The notes under the pieces: generated by a model
What the model was told of the DNA's origin: nothing
What the model saw: only the letters and a program-made list of their open reading frames with translations
The model's database searches: none
Assembly (NCBI RefSeq): GCF_002860255.1
Contig: NZ_PGVE01000002.1
Location: forward strand, 1 to 33,288
DNA: 33,288 nt
Direction of reading: 5' to 3'
DNA from: Neobacillus cucumis
GTDB lineage: Bacteria; Bacillota; Bacilli; Bacillales; Cytobacillaceae
Made by a program: the position numbers and the translations under genes
Shown here: positions 6,651 through 16,636 of the stretch, piece by piece
Position numbering within the stretch: the first letter of the stretch is position 1
Layout: each line of letters starts with the position of its first letter

Positions 6651-8744
6651 TCATTCCTTTATTATTTTAGTTTGGAGATAATGTAAAAAAATATTTTCTA
6701 ATTTTCTTCGAATAACTTCCTCATTCGATGAAGAAAAAATCATCATTGCTTCACTGTTCTCAATTAAGCTAGTACTAATCAAGCTTACTATTTCCTGCTC
6801 CCTCATACTTAATTCTTCAGGAGCAAGCAACAACAATATGTTCTTGATCAACATATCATTACCGTCCATACCTTTTACCATGATAGGCTCATGTAAATGA
6901 GAGATTTGGAAAATGAGCTTATGGACATTTTTATCTCTGCAATGAAAAAGGCCCATGCCTGTTCCCGGGATGCCCAGTCCCCCTTTACTTTCCCTCTCGC
7001 TTAAGGAGGTTAGGACATCTCTCGCAGAGTCCAACAGTTTTTCACTCTGGGCTGTAATCACCATTTCCGCCAACACATTCTCATGATCCTTAACACGGTC
7101 CATTTTATAAACTTTAAAATTTAATAAGATGTCCTCAATGCTTTCTTGTACGATCTTAAGCTGTTGTATTACGTCATAAATGCTTCCACTCTGTGCAGCC
7201 TCAGATGAAGATACATTCGTACCTGACAAAGGAATATATTCCCTCTTTTCCGTCAGTGATGTTAGGTTATTTCTTAAATAATTTTTTATCGCAGTTATGT
7301 TTTGCTCAGTTAAAAGAGGAGAAACCAATAAATAATCCACATCTAAAAATGGGAGCTTAACAGTAGAGATAATTAAATCATAATTTTTTACATTTGTTTG
7401 ATCTTGAATTTCCTTAATGGATTTAATTTCTATATGATCAATTCCTAGGATCTCTTTTTTGATCCTGCTTGCTAGCATCTTGGATGTCCCAATCCCAGTT
7501 GGACAAACAACTAATGCATGAATCGATAGCTTTTCTTCCCTCATAACTAATGCAGACCCAAAATGAAGAACAATAAATGCAATCTCATCATCTGGGATAG
7601 AATCAATTTCAGCAAACTGCTTCTCTACGCTATTTTTTACAGCTAAAAACAGAAAGGGATACTTCTGTTTTATTTCCTCTTTTAGAGGATTAAACAAGCC
7701 CATTTGCTGTTTAATCCGATATAGAGAGGGTTCCATGTGAGCCAATAAACCCTGATAAAGGGAAAAATCATTCGTTAAATCAACATGAAGCTGTAATGAA
7801 ACTTCCTGTATAAGAGTTTTTACTATTTTACTTAAGACAAGGCTATCATAAGGCACTACATCCACTGCTTGAAGCTTTGACCCCTTTAAAATGACAGCCA
7901 AATAAATAATATCTTGTTCCGTAAATGTTATCGAAAAGGTCTTTTCAAGTTCTGCACATATGTTTTTGATCAAGTTATATTCATTTGTCAGGCTATGATT
8001 AGACCCTTCCTCTTCTTCTAAAAAGTAAGAGGATTCTGTCCGTTGCATGGTTATACCTATATGTACAATAAGTCCGATATAATCATTGTCAGCAAGACGC
8101 TGCTGGGTACTATCAAAGATAGTATTCACTAGTCGGTCTATCACAACAATGTACTCTGGAAAAAAATAATGCAAAATCGATTCCTGCGCGTATTTATTAT
8201 TTTCTAACAAAAATAAACTCTCAATTAACTCTTCATTAAAAAACAACAAAAAATAGCTGGCTAATGCTTTTCGTTTAGCTGCCTCCGATCCAATAAGATC
8301 AACGCCAACTCCCCTTTTTCTACTAATGGTCACATTAAAATGACTTAACCACTCCGTCAATTCCCCTAAATAGGTGGTTAATGTTGTGTTACTTACACCG
8401 AGTTCCATGGCTAATGATTGAATTTTAAAGGCTTCCTCCTGCATCAAGGCGATCAGCAGCAGTAATTTCTTTTCTTCTGGAGTTTGATCGATTGGAACAA
8501 TACTCGTTACATTCTGAACTAAACGAAATATATTTTCGTTTTTTCCTTCAATCCTTAGTCCCGATTCCATTTGTCGAACTAAGTGGAGATCAAACGACTT
8601 AAGAATTTTTTCTACCCCGGTTAAATCACGGTGAACCGTACGAACACTTACATTTAGGTGATTCGCAAGGGACGAAACCGTATGTTTTCCAGAGGTTTTA
8701 ACGAGTAACTCAATAATTGCCTTTTCCCTTGTCGTTATATACAT
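6651..8744 (-). CDS. mtlR: PTS-regulated transcriptional activator of mannitol genes, MtlR
   Basis: A 697-residue activator with the standard MtlR order: N-terminal DNA-binding helices (about 1-75, with NHLNVSVRTVHRDL), a second HTH region (about 90-130), PRD1 (about 190-295), PRD2 (about 300-405), EIIB-Gat-like domain (about 410-500, Cys414 in VVCPTGIGTSK) and EIIA-Mtl-like domain (about 520-697, His601 in GMGLFHCRD). PRD2 keeps both candidate histidines (His336 and His394). PRD1 has His228, but the second expected histidine appears replaced in YLAVILKG. In the family, phosphorylation at PRD2 activates and at the EII-like domains inhibits. It lies between mtlA and mtlD, and a matching operator is at 10877-10899. 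Confidence 0.95.
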   Translation of the reverse strand: MYITTREKAIIELLVKTSGKHTVSSLANHLNVSVRTVHRDLTGVEKILKSFDLHLVRQMESGLRIEGKNENIFRLVQNVTSIVPIDQTPEEKKLLLLIALMQEEAFKIQSLAMELGVSNTTLTTYLGELTEWLSHFNVTISRKRGVGVDLIGSEAAKRKALASYFLLFFNEELIESLFLLENNKYAQESILHYFFPEYIVVIDRLVNTIFDSTQQRLADNDYIGLIVHIGITMQRTESSYFLEEEEGSNHSLTNEYNLIKNICAELEKTFSITFTEQDIIYLAVILKGSKLQAVDVVPYDSLVLSKIVKTLIQEVSLQLHVDLTNDFSLYQGLLAHMEPSLYRIKQQMGLFNPLKEEIKQKYPFLFLAVKNSVEKQFAEIDSIPDDEIAFIVLHFGSALVMREEKLSIHALVVCPTGIGTSKMLASRIKKEILGIDHIEIKSIKEIQDQTNVKNYDLIISTVKLPFLDVDYLLVSPLLTEQNITAIKNYLRNNLTSLTEKREYIPLSGTNVSSSEAAQSGSIYDVIQQLKIVQESIEDILLNFKVYKMDRVKDHENVLAEMVITAQSEKLLDSARDVLTSLSERESKGGLGIPGTGMGLFHCRDKNVHKLIFQISHLHEPIMVKGMDGNDMLIKNILLLLAPEELSMREQEIVSLISTSLIENSEAMMIFSSSNEEVIRRKLENIFLHYLQTKIIKE

Positions 8745-8833
8745 GCTACCAACTCGTTTCTGAAAAGTAACATAAAAGAGACTAACCGTTTGGCAAGTAC
8801 TGACAATTCATTTTGCAAATGATAATAAAAAAG

Positions 8834-8870
8834 TGAATACAAAAAGCGGCTATGCCGATTTTTGTATTCA
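8834..8870 (-). terminator. Hairpin between mtlA and mtlR, probable partial terminator
   Basis: A 12-bp arm TGAATACAAAAA (8834-8845) pairs with TTTTTGTATTCA (8859-8870), with an inner GCGGC/GCCG pairing. Read on the minus strand it is followed within a few bases by CTTTTTTATTAT. It probably reduces read-through from mtlA to mtlR and protects the mtlA message. Confidence 0.75.
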
Positions 8871-8884
8871 TGATCTCATTTTAT

Positions 8885-10795
8885 TTATTTTTTATCATTT
8901 AAGATGTCAATAATTTCCCTTGCTGATTTTGCTTCAACTAATTTTTCAATATTAGCCATATCTGAGCATGTAACAGCAATACCAGATAAGATTTCTAGAT
9001 GTGTACCATCTTTGCCTGCGATACCAAATATTAAACGAACCTTCTGGCCATCGAAATCCACACCGTTAGGTACCTGTAAAACGGTAAATCCAGAATTTAA
9101 GACATCCTTTTTCGCATCTTCCGTTCCATGCGGGATCGCTACATCGTTACCCATGTAAGTCGACGTCATTTCATCTCTTTCAATCATGGCATCAATATAA
9201 CTTTCCTTAACATATCCGGCATTGACCAATGCTCTTCCTGCAAAACGAATGGCCTCTTCCTTTGTTGCGAAAGACTGATTTAAGAAAATATTTTTCTCAA
9301 GAAGTAATGCGTCATCAGCTTGATTATCAGCTTCAGGAACATTAGCTTCAGCGTCATCTACAATTTCTTGAAGTTCCGCCGTTTCCGGATTTTTAAGCTG
9401 GTTCATCAATTTATCGTATTCCGGACTGGATAAGAAATTATCAACGGAGATATGATAAGCATTTGGTAATTTATTTTGCGCCCTTGGTGTTAACTCTTCC
9501 TGTGTAATAACAATTTGAGCATCCGCTGGCAAATTACTAATCGCCGTATTCGTAACCGAAATATTTAAGCCTGCTTCTTTTACTTTTTTACGCAGCAAGG
9601 AAGCACCCATTGCACTAGAGCCCATTCCTGCATCACAAGCGAAAACGATTTTGTTTACTTTTTCAGGCATGGTGCCGGTATCAGCTGAAAATACATTAGA
9701 GACTGAGCTTTTCTTCCCTTTCATTTCCTGCATTTTTCTTGCAGCTTCTTCGATATCCTCCTCTTGCTCTTTCCCTGTTTTCAAAATAAAAGAGGAAATA
9801 ACAAACGATACAATTCCTGCTACAAGTACACCTGCTAGGTTAGCAATATAAGTTCCTGCATGATGCGGGGTAACTGCCATAATAGCAAGGATACTGCCTG
9901 GAGATGCAGGAGCAAGTAATCCCCCGCCTAAAAGAACTAACGTAAATACGCCGCTCATCCCACCTAGAATAACTGCTAGGAACAACATTGGACGCATTAA
10001 AATGTATGGGAAGTATATTTCATGAATTCCACCAAAGAATTGAATAATCGCCGCACCTGGCGCCGTTCTTTTCGCTGTACCTTTTCCAAAAATACAGTAG
10101 GCAAGCAGTACACCAATACCTGGTCCTGGATTAGCTTCTAATAGGAACAATAATGATTTCCCTGCAGATTTAGCTTGCTCCACACCGATTGGTGAAAGAA
10201 CACCATGATTAATGGCATTATTTAAGAATAAAATTTTTGCAGGTTCAATAATAATACTTGTTAACGGTAATAATCCTGTACTTACAAGCCAGTCAACCCC
10301 TGCAACTAGCCATCCTGTAAATACATTTACTGCTGGGCCAATGGCCAAGAAAGATAGAATGGCCAGCAATCCACCTAAAATACCTGCTGAGAAGTTATTA
10401 ACCAGCATTTCAAAGCCGGCTTTAATTTTCCCTTCAACTGATTGGTCAAATTTCTTGATCACCCAGCCACCGAATGGTCCCATAATCATGGCACCTAAAA
10501 ACATTGGAACATCTGGTGCACCTACAATGACCCCCATGGTTGCAATTGCACCAACTACTCCTCCACGCTGATCATGGACAAGCTTACCGCCTGTATAACC
10601 AATTAATAGAGGAAGCAAGTAACTAACCATTGGGCCGACCATTTTGGCAAGGCTTTCATTCGGAAAGAAACCTGTTGGAATAAATAAGGCCGTAATTAAA
10701 CCCCATGCAATAAAGGCTGATATATTCGGCATAACCATTGAACTCAGAAAGTTACCGAATTTCTGTACAGCTACTTTTATATTCGATTGAGCCAT
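8885..10795 (-). CDS. mtlA: PTS mannitol-specific transporter subunit IICBA
   Basis: This membrane permease imports mannitol and phosphorylates it to mannitol 1-phosphate. The 636 residues hold all three PTS domains. EIIC spans about 1-340, with the NNAINHG motif and GGIHE around residue 259. EIIB spans about 378-470, with phosphocysteine Cys387 in VFACDAGMGSS. EIIA spans about 495-636, with active His556 in VAIPHGT. An AAGGGATGAG ribosome site precedes the ATG. It heads the mtlA-mtlR-mtlD operon and needs no separate MtlF because EIIA is fused. An EIICB paralog lacking the A domain lies at 21608-23065; the two are strikingly similar in the C and B domains. Confidence 0.97.
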   Translation of the reverse strand: MAQSNIKVAVQKFGNFLSSMVMPNISAFIAWGLITALFIPTGFFPNESLAKMVGPMVSYLLPLLIGYTGGKLVHDQRGGVVGAIATMGVIVGAPDVPMFLGAMIMGPFGGWVIKKFDQSVEGKIKAGFEMLVNNFSAGILGGLLAILSFLAIGPAVNVFTGWLVAGVDWLVSTGLLPLTSIIIEPAKILFLNNAINHGVLSPIGVEQAKSAGKSLLFLLEANPGPGIGVLLAYCIFGKGTAKRTAPGAAIIQFFGGIHEIYFPYILMRPMLFLAVILGGMSGVFTLVLLGGGLLAPASPGSILAIMAVTPHHAGTYIANLAGVLVAGIVSFVISSFILKTGKEQEEDIEEAARKMQEMKGKKSSVSNVFSADTGTMPEKVNKIVFACDAGMGSSAMGASLLRKKVKEAGLNISVTNTAISNLPADAQIVITQEELTPRAQNKLPNAYHISVDNFLSSPEYDKLMNQLKNPETAELQEIVDDAEANVPEADNQADDALLLEKNIFLNQSFATKEEAIRFAGRALVNAGYVKESYIDAMIERDEMTSTYMGNDVAIPHGTEDAKKDVLNSGFTVLQVPNGVDFDGQKVRLIFGIAGKDGTHLEILSGIAVTCSDMANIEKLVEAKSAREIIDILNDKK

Positions 10796-10876
10796 TTGCT
10801 CTCATCCCTTCATTGTTGTAGTACCTTTTTATAGTAAAGGACTAATCCTCTGTATACAATAAAGAGGAAAGTGAAT

Positions 10877-10899
10877 TTTGTCACACCATCTGTGACAAA
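10877..10899 (-). promoter_or_regulatory. MtlR operator upstream of mtlA
   Basis: A perfect 9-bp inverted repeat, TTTGTCACA, five bases, TGTGACAAA. This is the classical MtlR site of Bacillus and Geobacillus mannitol promoters. A candidate -10 box (TATACA, minus strand, 10851-10856) lies downstream with no good -35 box, as expected for an activator-dependent promoter; the operator centre would be near -44. Confidence 0.88.
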
Positions 10900-10961
10900 C
10901 CTATTGTTTCTCAAAGAATATGAAATATACACCAATTCTAATTGTAGGGATGAGCTGTAAA

Positions 10962-11013
10962 TATAAAAAGAGGCTGTCTCTTACAGGGGATACCCATAAA
11001 GAGACAACCTCTT
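10962..11013 (-). terminator. Terminator after the alpha-glucosidase gene
   Basis: The stem AAGAGGCTGTCTCTT (10968-10982) pairs with AAGAGACAACCTCTT (10999-11013) with one mismatch. The minus-strand reading is followed by TTTTTATATTT. It ends the glucan-utilisation operon. Confidence 0.85.
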
Positions 11014-11030
11014 CTATTCTTGAAATTTCC

Positions 11031-12647
11031 TTATATAAGACGGTACACTCGAGCCTCATATGGTTTCATCAAAAATTTGCTTTTTCCATCTACTTGATTG
11101 TTATAATTTGAGATCATAAGTTCCCTATCAAAGGAAGTTAAATTTTCCGGCAAATGAACTTGAACCTGCTGTTCAGATATGTTGAGTACCACTAGCCATT
11201 TCTCACTTTTCAATCCACGGGTAAATGAATATATTTGCTGATGGTCTTCAAATAGTTCTTCAAAGTTTCCATATACCATGACTTCGTTTTGTTTTCTCAA
11301 TTGGATTAATTGTTTGTAATAGTAATAAACAGAGTCTGGATCTTTAAGTGCTTGGGCAACATTTATTTCCTTATAGTTAGGATTTACCTTCATCCATGGG
11401 GCTCCACTTGTAAAACCGCCATTTTCTGTGTCATCCCATTGTACTGGGGTACGAGAATTATCACGGGAAAGATGCAGTAAACTTTCAAACACTTCTTGCG
11501 AGTTCCGCCCCTTCTCCACTTCTTCTTTATACCTGTTCTTCATTGCTATATCATTGTAGTCTTCAATGGAGGGATACCTTACACCCGTCATGCCGATTTC
11601 TTCCCCCTGGTAAATGTACGGCATCCCAGGAAGCATATGAAGAAGAGTGGCAAAGCACTTTGCTGACTCTACCCGATAAGTCGTATCATTTCCAAATCGA
11701 GTGACTAATCGAGTATGATCATGGTTGTTTAAAAATTGTGAGTTCCATCCCTTCCCCCACAATCCATGATACCAGCGTCTTTGAATTTCCTTGAATCGCT
11801 TCATATCCCAATGTGCCATATAATCGCAGACTTCAAAATGAAATAATGTATGAAGTTCCTGGCGATCTTCACCTACATACAAAAGACCGTCTTCTGGTGT
11901 AACAAACGGAATTTCTCCAACTGTAAAAATATCATAATGTTTCAATACCTCTTCGTGCATTTCATGAAGGTATTCATGAATTCCCGGGTTATTGCCAAGA
12001 TAAGAGATATCCTCCGAGTTTTCTGCATCAGGGAATCCCTCTTGTTTTGCTAAGAGATTAATCACATCCATACGGAATCCATCAATTCCCTTGTCCAGCC
12101 AGAACTTCATAAGAGAATATACTTCCTGACGAACCTCTGGGTTTTTCCAATTCAAATCCGGCTGCTGAACAGCAAACGAATGAAAATAGTATTCTCCGGT
12201 GCTTTCGTCAAGTTCCCAAGTGGACGGCGTAAAATACGAACGCCAATTATTTGGCTGATCGCTCCAAATATAATAATCCCTTTTTGGATTATCCTTAGAC
12301 GAGCGAGATTCGATAAACCAGGGATGCTGTTCGGATGTATGGTTTACCACTAAATCCATGATTAGTTTCATTCCTTTGCTATGTACTTCTTCAAGAAGTC
12401 TCTCAAAGGTTTCCATTGTTCCGGCTTTTGACATAATCGACCGATAATCCGATATATCGTATCCGTTATCAAAATCCGGTGATTCATAACATGGATTCAA
12501 CCAGATCACATCGACGCCAAGATTTTGAATGTAATCCAGCTTTTGAATAACCCCTTCAAGGTCGCCAAATCCATCGCCATTTGTATCTAAAAAACTTCTC
12601 CAATAGACCTGATAAACCACAGCTTCCTTCCACCAAGTTTGTTTCAT
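11031..12647 (-). CDS. GH13 alpha-glucosidase, probably oligo-1,6-glucosidase
   Basis: A cytoplasmic glycoside hydrolase of about 538 residues (normal for GH13 subfamily 31) that releases glucose from the non-reducing end of small alpha-glucosides. Visible are the calcium loop DTNGDGFGD, region I DLVVNHT, region II GFRMDVIN (nucleophile Asp194), region III TVGEIP (acid/base Glu245) and region IV NNHDH (Asp310). Val195 directly after the nucleophile is the residue associated with alpha-1,6 preference in this subfamily, while Thr or Ala there goes with alpha-1,4. Trehalose-6-phosphate hydrolases look similar, but there is no trehalose PTS gene here. The ATG at 12647 has an AAAGGA site 9 nt upstream; an ATG at 12656 is too close to it. 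It is last in the ABC operon. Confidence 0.93.
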   Translation of the reverse strand: MKQTWWKEAVVYQVYWRSFLDTNGDGFGDLEGVIQKLDYIQNLGVDVIWLNPCYESPDFDNGYDISDYRSIMSKAGTMETFERLLEEVHSKGMKLIMDLVVNHTSEQHPWFIESRSSKDNPKRDYYIWSDQPNNWRSYFTPSTWELDESTGEYYFHSFAVQQPDLNWKNPEVRQEVYSLMKFWLDKGIDGFRMDVINLLAKQEGFPDAENSEDISYLGNNPGIHEYLHEMHEEVLKHYDIFTVGEIPFVTPEDGLLYVGEDRQELHTLFHFEVCDYMAHWDMKRFKEIQRRWYHGLWGKGWNSQFLNNHDHTRLVTRFGNDTTYRVESAKCFATLLHMLPGMPYIYQGEEIGMTGVRYPSIEDYNDIAMKNRYKEEVEKGRNSQEVFESLLHLSRDNSRTPVQWDDTENGGFTSGAPWMKVNPNYKEINVAQALKDPDSVYYYYKQLIQLRKQNEVMVYGNFEELFEDHQQIYSFTRGLKSEKWLVVLNISEQQVQVHLPENLTSFDRELMISNYNNQVDGKSKFLMKPYEARVYRLI

Positions 12648-12678
12648 GCCGTTCATTCCTTTTCTTAAATTGATTATT

Positions 12679-14775
12679 TTACCTAAGAACTGCTGGGTTC
12701 CCTGCTAAACAAATCACGGCATAGCCAGTTGTATTTTCAATAATGTCAACGTTAAGATCGTTTTCATTTCTGCGTACAATTTTTACTGATATAGCGCCAG
12801 AACCAATGCGAAGACCCTCAGCAGTGAGTTCATTTATCTCTTTCGGCAGGACAGGATTAATCGTAATTTTCTTTTTCAAGGCATCCGGGGTAATCCCAAG
12901 CATAGCTTGTAATAAGACACACACTGTCCCCGCTGCCCATGCCTGTGGTGAACAAGTTGATGGATATGGCACGGCATAGCCAATATTGGAACCATAGCCG
13001 CAAAATAACTCCGGTAACCGTTGATATTCAAAAGACTTTGAGGCTTCTAATAAACTTGAAATGATGGTGCCGGATTCCTCTTTATAGCCTAATCGGCTTA
13101 AACCGAGCAGAATCATGGCATTGTCATGAGGCCATACACTTCCATTATGGTAACTCATAGGATAATACCCAGCAGCATTTGTACTCATGGTCCGAATTCC
13201 ATACCCACTGAACAAATCGTCAGCAAGCAGTCTTTTCGCAATTTGATTCTGCCGCTCGGCATTTGGAAGTTCTGAGAATAAGAGATGACCAGGGTTTGAT
13301 GTAACGGATTTTACCAGCTGCTGGCTTCTGTCTAAAGCAATCCCATAATATTGCTCATTCTCCATCCAAAAAGAATTTTCAAAAGCTGCCTTTAATGTTT
13401 CAGCCTCTGTTTCTAATTGAGCCGCCTTTTTTTCATCGCCTAATAGATGGAATATTGGTGCCAACCCCTTTTTAGCTTGGTAAACATAGCCCTGAACCTC
13501 TGCCAAGGCAATCGGGGAGACCCCATATTCTCCTGATTCATGTACAACAGAGTTACTGGAATCCTTCCATCCTTGGTTAGGGAATCCCTTCTCAGCCTCT
13601 TGATGATAAGTTAAAAAGTCAGAACCCCGCTGCTTGATTGCGTCATCAATCCATGCCAGTGCCTTCAATATATTCGGCCTCAGTTCCTCCACTAGTGATA
13701 GATCCCCGGTCCAACGGTAATATTCTGCCATTAACACTAAAAACAATGGAGTAGAATCGACTGTCCCATAATAAGGAGAGAATGGTGACTGATTCGTAGT
13801 GACAAGTTCACCAAATCTAATTTCATGCATAATCTTCCCTGGCTGCTCATCACGCCAAGTATCTGCCTTTAACCCCTGATAGGCTGCCAATGTCCTCAAT
13901 GTTCCCTTAACCTTTCCAGGATTTAATGGCAGCATAAATAAGGAGGTAATCAAGCTGTCCCTTCCAAATGGCACGGCAAACCATGGAAGCCCTGCCACAG
14001 GAGTTTCTCCATAACCAACATCCACCATTAACATCCGCAAATCCTGACTGCCGCGCTGGTACAATTCATTAAATACAGGAGAATCCGTTACTGCCTTCGT
14101 TGTTTCCTGATACCATTTTTCATAGGAATTTTCCAATTGTCGATAGGCTTGATCAAAAGATAAAACTGTTCCTTTTTGCCCATCTATACTAGGAACAATA
14201 TAAAAATAAACACTCTTCATTTCCTGCGGTTCCAACGCAATGGATAATTGGATGTTACCTTTACTATCTATTTTTGCTTCTTTCGAATCCCAGATAATCG
14301 CGGTTTCTCGTATAACATGATCCGCCCCTTGATATTGAATGGAGACAAAGTTTTCACCGGCTTTTCTGCCAACAATGGCTCCTACCTCACCCGTACGATA
14401 TTTACGGACAATAAACATGTCTTGGAAGTCTGAATCAAAAGCGGCTGAGAAGTCAAAACTGGCCCTAGAAGGAAAAAAGTTTGTAAAGGAAATTTTCTCA
14501 TAGAGAACCCCATCATAAATGATTCGATCGCGGAGGATTTCAATGGCTCCCTTATCCTTCTCTTCTTTAATCAATCTAAAAGAAGCAACATAGCTTTTAC
14601 TAGCTGTCGAGGAGAGCCTAGATGGCTTTTCACCATCGATGAAGATTTCCATTCGATTTAAAAAACGAGTGTCCTTTGTATATAAGCCATGGCCATTCTC
14701 ATCATTCGCTGTGATATCGCCATTTTGGTCGGTTAGAATAAACAAATCGCCCTCTTTAATTACTTGATAGTCCAT
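12679..14775 (-). CDS. Amylo-alpha-1,6-glucosidase / glycogen-debranching-type enzyme
   Basis: This 698-residue protein has the plan of bacterial debranching-type glucosidases: an N-terminal beta domain (about 1-210; family hallmark DENGHGLYTKDTRFLNRMEIF) followed by an (alpha/alpha)6 barrel. Barrel motifs include GLPWFAVPFGRDSLITS, DSTPLFLVLMAEYYRWTGD, YHNGSVWPHDNAMI and PQAWAAG, which hold the acidic and aromatic residues of the active site. No signal peptide is seen, so it acts on imported or internal glucans, cleaving alpha-1,6 branches. An AAGGGTGG site precedes the ATG. It lies between the ABC permeases and the GH13 glucosidase, which would finish degradation of the debranched chains. 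Exact substrate is inferred from context. Confidence 0.9.
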   Translation of the reverse strand: MDYQVIKEGDLFILTDQNGDITANDENGHGLYTKDTRFLNRMEIFIDGEKPSRLSSTASKSYVASFRLIKEEKDKGAIEILRDRIIYDGVLYEKISFTNFFPSRASFDFSAAFDSDFQDMFIVRKYRTGEVGAIVGRKAGENFVSIQYQGADHVIRETAIIWDSKEAKIDSKGNIQLSIALEPQEMKSVYFYIVPSIDGQKGTVLSFDQAYRQLENSYEKWYQETTKAVTDSPVFNELYQRGSQDLRMLMVDVGYGETPVAGLPWFAVPFGRDSLITSLFMLPLNPGKVKGTLRTLAAYQGLKADTWRDEQPGKIMHEIRFGELVTTNQSPFSPYYGTVDSTPLFLVLMAEYYRWTGDLSLVEELRPNILKALAWIDDAIKQRGSDFLTYHQEAEKGFPNQGWKDSSNSVVHESGEYGVSPIALAEVQGYVYQAKKGLAPIFHLLGDEKKAAQLETEAETLKAAFENSFWMENEQYYGIALDRSQQLVKSVTSNPGHLLFSELPNAERQNQIAKRLLADDLFSGYGIRTMSTNAAGYYPMSYHNGSVWPHDNAMILLGLSRLGYKEESGTIISSLLEASKSFEYQRLPELFCGYGSNIGYAVPYPSTCSPQAWAAGTVCVLLQAMLGITPDALKKKITINPVLPKEINELTAEGLRIGSGAISVKIVRRNENDLNVDIIENTTGYAVICLAGNPAVLR

Positions 14776-14799
14776 GCATTTCCACCCTTTTCAAGAAAA

Positions 14800-15624
14800 T
14801 TATCCTTTAATGCCAGAATTAGAGATTCCTTCAATATATTGTTTTTGGAAGATAAAGAAAAAGATTAAGATTGGCAGGGTTGTCAATACCACACCAGCCA
14901 TGATTAATGGTGTGTTTTCAAAAACAGCATCCTTCACACTGTTTAATCCCACCACCAGCACATATTTTTCCGGAACATTGGCTAATGTACTTGGAATCAA
15001 ATAACTATTCCAGGTACCAGCAAAAGAAAGGATGGACATGGTAATCAGCGGTGACTTGGCTAATGGATAGACGATTTTCCAGAACGCTTCCATTTTCGTT
15101 AGTCCATCAATTCTTGCTGCCTCAATTAGTTCATTTGGAATACTCTTGAAAAATTGTCTTAGCATAAAAATATACAAACTTTGATATAAAAAGGGAACGG
15201 TTAAAGCTAGCATCGTATTTAACCAGCCTATTTTAGCCATGTTCACATACACAGGAATCAAGATCATGTGATAGGGAATCATCATGGTGGCGATAACAAT
15301 CCATTCAATGATTTTTTTTCCTTTAAAATTCAATTTAGCCAGTGCAAAACCAGCCATCGGATTAACTATCAGGTTACCAATAATCACAATCCCAGTCATG
15401 ATGATCGTATTCCACAGCCACTTTGGTACACTATAGGCTTCATTTGTAAAATAAGTTTTATAATTTTCCAATGTCATTTGGCCAATTCCAACAATACTAT
15501 TTACGTTTCCCATCTTTAGAAATGAGGTGTAAATGGTATAAATGAATGGAAGCATGAAAAAGATTCCTAGTATGATAATGATAGTATGAATCCCTAAGTT
15601 AAAAAGTCTCTTCCTTGTTGCCAT
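14800..15624 (-). CDS. Carbohydrate ABC transporter permease (MalG-like)
   Basis: A 274-residue inner subunit with six predicted TM helices and the cytoplasmic EAA loop EAARIDGLTKMEAFWKIVYPLAKS near residue 190, which contacts the ATPase. The C-terminal end matches the CUT1 (MalG) type. Translation most likely starts at the ATG at 15624, which has AAGGAG 8 nt upstream; the in-frame GTG at 15633 abuts that site. It begins just after the stop of the upstream permease (15630), so the two are coupled and form the membrane heterodimer. No ATPase gene is present, so a shared MsmX-type ATPase encoded elsewhere is likely. Confidence 0.94.
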   Translation of the reverse strand: MATRKRLFNLGIHTIIIILGIFFMLPFIYTIYTSFLKMGNVNSIVGIGQMTLENYKTYFTNEAYSVPKWLWNTIIMTGIVIIGNLIVNPMAGFALAKLNFKGKKIIEWIVIATMMIPYHMILIPVYVNMAKIGWLNTMLALTVPFLYQSLYIFMLRQFFKSIPNELIEAARIDGLTKMEAFWKIVYPLAKSPLITMSILSFAGTWNSYLIPSTLANVPEKYVLVVGLNSVKDAVFENTPLIMAGVVLTTLPILIFFFIFQKQYIEGISNSGIKG

Positions 15625-15629
15625 TGCGA

Positions 15630-16592
15630 TCACTCCTTCTCATCCAGGAATTTCTTCTGCAAGAATGTAACAAACATAATGATAAAGAAGAATAAAATTA
15701 CCGCTGCAGACCCGTACCCAATATTCATATAGCGGATTCCGTGCTGGTAAAAATAAGTTACCACCGTGCTCGTTGCACCTGCAGGAGAACCAAGCGCCCC
15801 GTATCTTGAAATAGCTGCAATTTGATCATAAATCTGAAATCCTAAGATAGTCGAAACAGATACAACAAAAAATGTAATTGGTTTTAAAGATGGAACAGTA
15901 ATATAACGGAATTGATTCCATTTAGATGCCCCGTCTATTTCACTGGCTTCATATAATTCACGCGAGATTTCTTGAAGTGCCGATAGATAAACAATCATAC
16001 TAAAACCTGCCTGCTGAAAAATAAACAGAATACATACAAATAACAGTGCATAATGAGGATCTGCAAACCAGGTTGTATTACCAAACCCGAACAGACCAAA
16101 AAATTTAGTCACAAATGTACCTTGTTTAAATAGCATCATAAATACAGTTGTGACAGCGATTTGCGATGTAATGTAAGGAATAAAAAAGATAGTCCTGAAA
16201 AGTCCCTTTGCTTTGATCTTTTGATTGACCAGCATGGCCATTATAAGTCCAAGTATCGTTTGAACAGGAACAGCAATTATGACAATTTTTAATGAATTCC
16301 ACACCGCTTTGTAGAATTCTGGGTCATGCAAAATTTTCGTATAATTGCCAAGACCTATGAATTTTGCCTGGTCTAATGCTGTAAAATTCACATCTTGAAA
16401 ACTTCTAATAAATGATTCTAAAAAGGGGTAAAAGAACCACCATCCCCATAGAATTAAAAACGGCATCGTAAATACCCATCCGATAAATTGATCAGAATCA
16501 GCTGCTGTACGCAGCCATGACGTTTTGATTGTTTGTTTATGTTTCGTGTGGATATTCAGCTTCATTTCAGCCGTATTCTGTCGATCTATCAT
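15630..16592 (-). CDS. Carbohydrate ABC transporter permease (MalF-like)
   Basis: A 320-residue subunit with a charged cytoplasmic N-terminus of about 35 residues, six TM segments and the EAA loop EASEIDGASKWNQFRYITVPSLKP near residue 235. The short first periplasmic loop is typical of Gram-positive CUT1 transporters. A GGAGG ribosome site precedes the ATG. It follows the binding-protein gene after a hairpin terminator, which would lower its expression relative to the binding protein. Its partner is the permease at 14800-15624. Confidence 0.94.
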   Translation of the reverse strand: MIDRQNTAEMKLNIHTKHKQTIKTSWLRTAADSDQFIGWVFTMPFLILWGWWFFYPFLESFIRSFQDVNFTALDQAKFIGLGNYTKILHDPEFYKAVWNSLKIVIIAVPVQTILGLIMAMLVNQKIKAKGLFRTIFFIPYITSQIAVTTVFMMLFKQGTFVTKFFGLFGFGNTTWFADPHYALLFVCILFIFQQAGFSMIVYLSALQEISRELYEASEIDGASKWNQFRYITVPSLKPITFFVVSVSTILGFQIYDQIAAISRYGALGSPAGATSTVVTYFYQHGIRYMNIGYGSAAVILFFFIIMFVTFLQKKFLDEKE

Positions 16593-16636
16593 TTTAATCC
16601 TCCTCTAATCATGTAAGGTGTTGAGGTGATAAAAAG

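Noticed and set aside
11031..12647. Trehalose-6-phosphate hydrolase
   Set aside because: Same GH13 subfamily and similar motifs, but the operon is an ABC importer with a debranching-type enzyme, with no trehalose PTS or TreR gene.
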